Positions 42,329 through 47,560 of a stretch of 47,560 nucleotides of DNA are shown here, in pieces (the first letter of the stretch is position 1; each line of letters opens with the position of its first letter). A program made the translations under genes and the position numbers. This stretch comes from Caldanaerobius fijiensis DSM 17918 (GTDB lineage Bacteria; Bacillota; Thermoanaerobacteria; Thermoanaerobacterales; Caldanaerobiaceae). Below the pieces are notes generated by a model. It ran no database searches. It worked only from the letters and a program-made list of their open reading frames with translations, and was not told the origin of the DNA. The stretch covers positions 1-47,560 of the forward strand of contig NZ_FQVH01000021.1 of assembly GCF_900129075.1 (NCBI RefSeq), given 5' to 3'.

Positions 42329-43813
42329 TCACGCGGTTATATTGATTGCTTTTATATCCCTTACGACCTTGATGTAATTGACCTCAGGGTCTTCTGTCCC
42401 CTGCACAAATAGCCCTGCTCTTTTCATTTCATCTACGTAGTCAACGATATCCTGCGTTATTATCTCGCCGGGACATAGGACAGGTATACCTGGTGGATAA
42501 GAGAGGATAAACTCGCTGCTTATCTGGCCTACGCTGTCCTTTAACAACAGCGACGCTGTATCACTGATAAAAGCCTCCCTTGGATTTAGTAGCTGTTCAG
42601 GAATATCGGGTATTTCACGGGATGTAAATCTTTTTACGGTTTTGGTATAATAGGAAGCACTTATTTCTTTGAGTGCCTGTAAAAGCGCGTCTACCGATTC
42701 CCGAGTGTCACCTATAGAAAATACCGCCAGGCCGTTGTACATATCGGCGAGCTCCAGCTGAATGTGGTATTTTTCTGCCAGCAGCCTTTCTAGCTGATAG
42801 CCTGTAATTCCCAGGTCCCGGGCGTTTATGGTTACCTTTGTGGGGTCAAAGTCGTATACGCCGTTTTGACCTATAAGCTCTTCGCCAGGGCAGTACAGGC
42901 CTGGTATTTGGTTTATTGCCTTACGGGCGTATTGTGCTAATTCAATAGTTCTATCCAGCAAAGCCTTACCTTCTGTAGCCATCTGCATCCTGGCTACATC
43001 CAGTGATGCTAATATGACATATGAAGGGCTGGTAGTCTGAAGAAGGCTCATAACAGCTTTAACCCTGTTGATATCTATGGTATTTTTTACGTGAAGCATA
43101 GAGCCTTGGGTCATAGCTCCCAGTATTTTATGGGTGCTCTGTGACGTTATATCAGCGCCAGCATCAAGGGCGCATATTGGTAGCTTTTCATTAAATTTGA
43201 GGTGTGGGCCGTGGGCTTCATCAACCAGCAACAGCATGTTGTTCTGGTGAACGATATCGGCGATCCTTTTTATATCGGTAGCGGCGCCGTAGTATGTGGG
43301 GTTGATGATGAGAACAGCTTTTGCATCGGGGTTTTCCCGTATCGCTTTCTTTACGGCAGCCGGTGTTACACCCATGGCAATTCCCAGCCTGTCATCGATT
43401 TCAGGCTTTATATACACGGGAATAGCACCACTCAAAATGATCCCCGATGTGACAGATTTGTGTACATTTCTGGGAACAATGATCTTATCCCCTTCTTTTA
43501 CAGTACTCAGTATCATTGCCTGAATAGCACCGGTAGTACCGTGAATGCAAAAGAATGTGGCATCAGCGCCAAAAGCATCTGCAGCCAGTTCCTGGGCTTC
43601 TTTTATGGCGCCTGTAGGTTTGTGCAGGCTGTCCACTTCTTTAAAGACGGTTACGTCAATAGATAAGACGTTTGTTCCAACAAAATTCTTGAATTTATCG
43701 GACATTCCCGCGCCTTTTTTATGGCCTGGCACGTGAAAAGGCACGGTGTTATTTTCATAGTACTTTAAGAGTGCATCAAAAAGCGGGGTTCTGGTTTGAT
43801 CTAATTTGTTCAA
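42329..43813 (-). CDS. Orn/Lys/Arg decarboxylase family protein (PLP-dependent)
   Basis: A 494-aa fold-type I decarboxylase, likely making a polyamine precursor. The sequence has PFHVPGHKKGAGM near the start, FFCIHGTTGAIQAMI, LLVDEAHGPHLKF, the PLP lysine in STHKILGAMTQGSML, and a C-terminal domain with IISYPPGIPV-like LSYPPGIPVLCPGE. The lack of an N-terminal wing domain and the length match the Gram-positive SpeA-type arginine or lysine decarboxylases. TTG 43813 is preferred, with AAGAAGGTG upstream; ATG 43861 lies inside a terminator hairpin. It follows the glycosyltransferase gene on the same strand. Arginine versus lysine cannot be decided. Confidence 0.92.
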   Translation of the reverse strand: MNKLDQTRTPLFDALLKYYENNTVPFHVPGHKKGAGMSDKFKNFVGTNVLSIDVTVFKEVDSLHKPTGAIKEAQELAADAFGADATFFCIHGTTGAIQAMILSTVKEGDKIIVPRNVHKSVTSGIILSGAIPVYIKPEIDDRLGIAMGVTPAAVKKAIRENPDAKAVLIINPTYYGAATDIKRIADIVHQNNMLLLVDEAHGPHLKFNEKLPICALDAGADITSQSTHKILGAMTQGSMLHVKNTIDINRVKAVMSLLQTTSPSYVILASLDVARMQMATEGKALLDRTIELAQYARKAINQIPGLYCPGEELIGQNGVYDFDPTKVTINARDLGITGYQLERLLAEKYHIQLELADMYNGLAVFSIGDTRESVDALLQALKEISASYYTKTVKRFTSREIPDIPEQLLNPREAFISDTASLLLKDSVGQISSEFILSYPPGIPVLCPGEIITQDIVDYVDEMKRAGLFVQGTEDPEVNYIKVVRDIKAINITA

Positions 43814-43837
43814 GTTTATTAACACCTTCTTTCTACG

Positions 43838-43873
43838 GTTTAAAAGCCCGAAACTCTGCAAAGTTTCGGGCTT
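43838..43873 (-). terminator. Terminator between the glycosyltransferase and decarboxylase genes (minus strand)
   Basis: On the minus strand AAGCCCGAAACT, a short loop and AGTTTCGGGCTT are followed by TTAAACC. The strong stem ends the upstream glycosyltransferase transcript. The T tract is short, so read-through is likely. Confidence 0.8.
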
Positions 43874-43916
43874 GCAGCGATATAATTATAGACCTCTGCG
43901 GGAATTTTTTCAATAC

Positions 43917-45068
43917 TTATTTATTAGAAGGGTTAAAAAATTTTTTTGATTGGTCGATTTTATCAAGTATTATTTTTGCTACATCTATAGCTGAATTAGG
44001 TTTTGATATTTTTCTGCAATTTTCTTTTATGGTTTCATATAGTTCTGCATTGGTTAAGAGTTGATCTATCGCGGCAATTATATCTTTAGCGCCATTGGCT
44101 TTGATGGCCGCCTGTTTTTTTAATAGAAAATCCAGGTTGTACATCTCCTGACCGGGCAGTGCGGTGTTGATGATTATGGGCAATTCCATAGCCAGGGCTT
44201 CAGATATAGTCAGGCCGCCAGCTTTTGTCACTATTAAGTCCGATGCTGCCATATATTCATTTATATTATTGACAAATCCTGTAACATGCATTGGCGTCAA
44301 TGATTCGCGAGCTATAGCCATAGCCTTATTTTTTAGCTCTTCATTGCTGCCTGCGATAATTATTACCTGATAATTCCGGCGTACCTTTGATATCTCCTGG
44401 GCTATGCTTTCTATATTGCCCAGGCCCAATCCCCCGCCCATTATCAGGACCACAGGTCTTTCTACATCAAGGCCTAGTTTTATTCTTGTTTTGTATTTGT
44501 CTGGTCTTTTGCTAAAAGACGGATCTACGGGAATCCCTGTTACATAGATATTATCCGGTCTAACGCCATTATCAGCTATTTTTTGTTTGATATCATCAGA
44601 TGCTACAAAATAAATATCGACGCAGTCATCTATCCAGTAGCCGTGGATGTCATAATCTGTGATGATGGAAGCGATTGTTACACCATTTTTAACTAATTCT
44701 TTTTTAAAGTGGTATATAGCATAATATGTAAAAGGATGGGTACACAGGATAAAATCGGGTTTGAAATGTTTTAGAACCCTTTCCATCTGGAAATAAATTC
44801 CTTTGCCGACTACTTTGATTATTTTTTTACCTTTTTGTGCTCTTTCTTTGTCATATATATATCCCCATAACTCTGGCTTAACTTTTAATGTCATGAGATA
44901 CGTCTCTGTTGATAGCTGCGTCAAAGCTGGGTAAAATGTCTTCCACGGATTTAAAATCAAAACATGAGCTGCAAATTCCAATGTATATATAGCTTTTTGG
45001 ACGGCTTTAGCCGCCCGCTCATGGCCTTCTCCGACCTTTTCTGATAGTATTAAAATCCTTTTTCCCAT
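43917..45068 (-). CDS. UgtP/MGDG-synthase-like glycosyltransferase (GT28)
   Basis: A 383-aa GT-B enzyme of the processive diacylglycerol glucosyltransferase type, adding sugar to a membrane lipid. The N-terminus KRILILSEKVGEGHERAAKA is the family signature (LS-x-GEGH--AA). FILCTHPFTYYAIYHFKK, ITDYDIHGYWIDDCVDIYFV and GIPVDPSFS follow. The donor half has VVLIMGGGLGLGNIESIA, SDLIVTKAGGLTISEALAM and PIIINTALPGQEMYN. It is probably a peripheral membrane protein. ATG 45068 has GGAGG upstream. A glycolipid anchor for lipoteichoic acid is possible, but the product is not known from sequence. Confidence 0.92.
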   Translation of the reverse strand: MGKRILILSEKVGEGHERAAKAVQKAIYTLEFAAHVLILNPWKTFYPALTQLSTETYLMTLKVKPELWGYIYDKERAQKGKKIIKVVGKGIYFQMERVLKHFKPDFILCTHPFTYYAIYHFKKELVKNGVTIASIITDYDIHGYWIDDCVDIYFVASDDIKQKIADNGVRPDNIYVTGIPVDPSFSKRPDKYKTRIKLGLDVERPVVLIMGGGLGLGNIESIAQEISKVRRNYQVIIIAGSNEELKNKAMAIARESLTPMHVTGFVNNINEYMAASDLIVTKAGGLTISEALAMELPIIINTALPGQEMYNLDFLLKKQAAIKANGAKDIIAAIDQLLTNAELYETIKENCRKISKPNSAIDVAKIILDKIDQSKKFFNPSNK

Positions 45069-45263
45069 AATAAAAATCCTCCGTGAAATTCATTATATCA
45101 CAAAATGTTTAAAAATATGTGAACAAAAACCGCTTAGCGTTGTTTTGAGCAAAGTTTTCTACAAAATCCAGGAATCAAAAGGTACCTTTGTAAATATGAT
45201 TTTAGTATAAAGAGCGGCAATAGCTGATATTTTTTTCAGTGAATTGAATATTGGGAGCGTTAT

Positions 45264-46190
45264 ATGATGTATATAATAGTACTCATAAGAATTCTTTTGG
45301 GTTTGGGCATATTTTTGTTCGGAATGTATTTCATGAATGACGCGATAAAAAGGATGGCTTTGAGAAGGGTAAAGCGGATGTTTGCCCGCGTTTCTGAAAA
45401 TGTTTTGGCAAACATCTTTTTAGGATTTTTAATAACAGTATTTTCAGGTTCCAGCAGCGGTGTTATAATTATGATTATAAGCTTTATTGATGCAGGAATT
45501 ATCGACTTGGGCCAGGCTGCCGCAATAATAATGGGTTCTAATATCGGAACGACTGTTACAGCTAACGTACTGGCATTTAATGTGTTTGATTTTACCATAT
45601 ACTTCATCCCTATAGGGGTTTTAGGCTATATCTTAGGACGGAATATAATGATAAGGCGGCTATCTCAATTTATCATCAGTATTGGCTTATTGTTTTACGG
45701 TATAAACTATATGAGCCACTCACTAATACCCCTTAAAAAAAACCTGGATTTTGTAAGGATACTTCGGGATATTGGTGGGAAGCCCCTTGAGGGGTTGCTA
45801 TTAGGTGTTCTTTTAGTCGCGGTGATTCAATCGTCTACAGCTGGTATAGCTATGTTGCAGTCTTTTGCAAGAGCCGGTTTAATATCCACCATGGGCGCGG
45901 CACCCATGGTGTTTGGACAGAATATAAGCACGTGTTTTGATACCCTTGTAGCAGCTATTATGACCAGAGATAAAAAAGCAAAAGGTGCGGCGTATTTTCA
46001 TTTGCTTTTTAATGTATTCGGAACTATTATATTTATGCTGCTGTTAAAGCCGCTGGTTAATCTGTCAATAATATTGAGTGGAGAAGACCCTGCAGAGCAG
46101 ATCGCAATGGTGCATACACTTTTTAATGTGGGAACCACGTTGATATTACTTCCATTTTTCAAATACATAGTGGTTTCTTTGCAATTATAA
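45264..46190 (+). CDS. Na/Pi-cotransporter family protein, short form without PhoU domain
   Basis: A 308-aa membrane protein with two copies of the Na/Pi cotransporter repeat: VFSGSSSGVIIMIISFIDAG with IMGSNIGTTVTANVLA, and VAVIQSSTAGIAMLQSFARA with VFGQNISTCFDTLVAA. QSS-(S/T)-A and GxNIGT motifs are the family's substrate and sodium loops. NptA-type members are about 550 aa with a C-terminal PhoU domain; this one ends after the membrane part, as a known short form does. Phosphate is the default substrate but is unproven. GGGAG precedes ATG 45264. A glycosyltransferase gene follows after 28 bases. Confidence 0.9.
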   Translation: MMYIIVLIRILLGLGIFLFGMYFMNDAIKRMALRRVKRMFARVSENVLANIFLGFLITVFSGSSSGVIIMIISFIDAGIIDLGQAAAIIMGSNIGTTVTANVLAFNVFDFTIYFIPIGVLGYILGRNIMIRRLSQFIISIGLLFYGINYMSHSLIPLKKNLDFVRILRDIGGKPLEGLLLGVLLVAVIQSSTAGIAMLQSFARAGLISTMGAAPMVFGQNISTCFDTLVAAIMTRDKKAKGAAYFHLLFNVFGTIIFMLLLKPLVNLSIILSGEDPAEQIAMVHTLFNVGTTLILLPFFKYIVVSLQL

Positions 46191-46218
46191 AGTTATTATG
46201 TGAGGGAAGATGTATAGA

Positions 46219-47355
46219 ATGAAAATAGTGCATATTGTGAGGACGTCCCGTGGAGGTATGCTATCCCATGTAAAAATATTGCTTTCATGGTTGGTGGAAA
46301 ACGGCCATGATGTTTCTTTGATAGGAGATTTTGATAATGATACCCGAAATTGGTTTCAGCGCAAAGGCATAAAGGTTTATGATATTGTTTTTAACAACGA
46401 TAGTAATATATTTTCATTGCTTGGCAGCGCTGCGAAAATAGCCTCTATATTAAAAAAGGAGAGACCTGAGCTGGTGCATATGCACGGATATATCGCATCT
46501 ATTGTGGGCAGGCTTGCATGCATTGTAAATAGGTTGCAGCCTACTGTGGTGACAATTCATAACTATATGCCTGACAACCATGTTGTGAAAAAGTTCTTTG
46601 TGGTTATGGAGAAAGTACTTTCAAGATGGACAAGCGTATATATCGCAGTGGCCGACGCACTAAAGGCATATGTGATCAATCAGGTAGGAATACATGAAAG
46701 CAAAATACTGACGATATATAATGGTATCCCATATCGCGAATATGAAGCAGGCGTTTATGGCCAATCTGTGCCAAAATATGTGAAGAGGGTAATCTCCATA
46801 GCCAGGCTTATACCTCAAAAGGGCGTCGAATACTTTATCAGGGTCGCTGACGACATTTTAAATATGAGAGACAACGTTGAATTTCTCATACTGGGGGACG
46901 GCCCTCAAAGAGATCATCTAGAAAGTCTGATTAAAGAGCTGAATAGGGCGGATCGGATAAAACTGTTGGGCCACAGAGATGATGTAAATGCCCTGCTGGA
47001 CAGCTCGGATGTGTTTGTTCTGCCATCTTTTTCAGAGGGTATGCCTGTATCTATCATTGAAGCCATGAGAGCGGGCAAGCCTATTGTAGCCACAGATGTA
47101 GGGGGTATACCAGAGGAAGTGACAGATGGCGTAAATGGTCTACTGGTAAAACCCGGTGATGCAGAAGGGTTGAAACGCGCTATTTTAAGGTTTCTGGATG
47201 ACCCTCAATATGCCAGAAGATGTGGTGAAAAAGGATTTGAATTGTATTGCAATAAATTCAGTGCTGAAAAGATGTGCCTTAAGACCCAGGATGTTTACAT
47301 GCAATTGAAGAAGGCCAATAAACATAAGGGAGTGAAAAATATTTTGTGTATTTAG
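46219..47355 (+). CDS. GT4-family glycosyltransferase
   Basis: A 378-aa GT-B glycosyltransferase. It starts KIVHIVRTSRGGMLSHVKIL (acceptor side), has VHMHGYIASIVGRLACIV and TIYNGIPYREY in the N-terminal half. The donor domain includes VISIARLIPQKGVEYFIRVA, ILGDGPQRDHLESL, KLLGHRDDV and the EX7E-type SFSEGMPVSIIEAMRAGKPI with VATDVGGIPE. ATG 46219 is chosen because GAGGGA ends 11 bases upstream; ATG 46210 is too close. It is likely to build a surface polysaccharide. Acceptor and sugar are not known. Confidence 0.93.
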   Translation: MKIVHIVRTSRGGMLSHVKILLSWLVENGHDVSLIGDFDNDTRNWFQRKGIKVYDIVFNNDSNIFSLLGSAAKIASILKKERPELVHMHGYIASIVGRLACIVNRLQPTVVTIHNYMPDNHVVKKFFVVMEKVLSRWTSVYIAVADALKAYVINQVGIHESKILTIYNGIPYREYEAGVYGQSVPKYVKRVISIARLIPQKGVEYFIRVADDILNMRDNVEFLILGDGPQRDHLESLIKELNRADRIKLLGHRDDVNALLDSSDVFVLPSFSEGMPVSIIEAMRAGKPIVATDVGGIPEEVTDGVNGLLVKPGDAEGLKRAILRFLDDPQYARRCGEKGFELYCNKFSAEKMCLKTQDVYMQLKKANKHKGVKNILCI

Positions 47356-47492
47356 ATTAATTTCATGCTCTTTCTTGATAAGAATCAATTAACATTTTAT
47401 TTAACCCATTTCTTAGTATAACCTTTTTTCTACATTTTATGCATTAAAATGAATTAAATTGGTTAAAATATTTAATCAGGGATCCCCTGAGC

Positions 47493-47541
47493 TTTTTTAA
47501 GAACCTTTGAAGACCGTAGGGATTCAAAGGTTCTTAAAAAA
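47493..47541. terminator. Large inverted repeat (likely terminator) after the last glycosyltransferase gene
   Basis: The perfect 19-base arms 47493-47511 (TTTTTTAAGAACCTTTGAA) and 47523-47541 (TTCAAAGGTTCTTAAAAAA) enclose an 11-base loop, and TTTTTT follows at 47543. It may act in both directions. Because it lies 140 bases after the gene at the window edge, it could instead be the tip of a small mobile element. Confidence 0.6.
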
Positions 47542-47560
47542 ATTTTTTCGGGTTTCCCCT

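Noticed and set aside
42329-43861. Longer decarboxylase start at ATG 43861
   Set aside because: That ATG lies within the terminator hairpin of the upstream gene and has no ribosome site; TTG 43813 does.

Overview
The window looks like chromosomal DNA of a low-GC, endospore-forming, saccharolytic Firmicute, probably a thermophilic anaerobe of the Thermoanaerobacterales type (Caldanaerobius / Thermoanaerobacterium relatives). That is inference from the AT-rich coding style (many ATA, AGA and AGG codons, TTG and GTG starts, strong GGAGG ribosome sites), from sporulation genes (yunB, a LysM/SleB-type cortex hydrolase) and from plant-polysaccharide genes. No rRNA, tRNA, CRISPR array or prophage was seen.

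Layout. (1) 1-306: the end of an IS256-family element, inserted into the 5' end of a sugar ABC permease gene. (2) 307-12429: a co-directional xylan/pentose operon with two MalF/MalG-type permeases (the first truncated), a GH35-like glycosidase, an unknown 227-aa protein, a GH3 beta-xylosidase/glucosidase, an unusual xylose-isomerase homologue, xylulokinase, a small transaldolase and a split transketolase. Together these would import and trim oligosaccharides, then carry xylose through xylulose-5-phosphate into the non-oxidative pentose phosphate pathway. A strong terminator follows at 12460. (3) 12506-15640: an orphan family-5 solute-binding lipoprotein followed by decayed DNA, including what reads like the tail of a TnpB gene. 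(4) 15648-24780: cell-wall and spore genes. A ydaO-type c-di-AMP riboswitch precedes a LysM/SleB hydrolase; then come a class A PBP, YunB, an M18 aminopeptidase, a CAP-domain protein, a DUF3343 protein, and a divergent pair of unknown proteins (beta-propeller-like with coiled coil; possible spore-coat protein). (5) 24824-28109: a glycosyltransferase, a MarR regulator, DedA and a FemAB/BioF2-like acyltransferase. (6) 28106-28555: a single-gene thioredoxin unit with a CsoR-operator-like palindrome at its promoter. (7) 28639-36085: a YesN/YesM-type two-component system followed by mglB-mglA-mglC, a galactose/glucose transporter with all known MglB sugar contacts conserved. (8) 36119-37951: a GH2 glycosidase with its own promoter. 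(9) 38000-42325: aroF-tyrA-aroA-csoR-SDR, overlapping or abutting genes for aromatic amino acid synthesis with a CsoR-type metal sensor inside. (10) 42329-45068 on the minus strand: an Orn/Lys/Arg decarboxylase and a UgtP/MGDG-synthase-like glycosyltransferase. (11) 45264-47541: a short Na/Pi-cotransporter-family protein, a GT4 glycosyltransferase and a large inverted repeat.

No wholly new multi-gene system could be demonstrated. The strongest leads are the xylose-isomerase homologue with His in place of a metal-binding Asp, the c-di-AMP riboswitch that masquerades as coding sequence, the CsoR gene in a shikimate operon together with a CsoR-like site at the thioredoxin promoter, and the uncharacterised divergent pair at 22602-24736. 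Domain and family names come from recognising motifs by eye; no database search was run.
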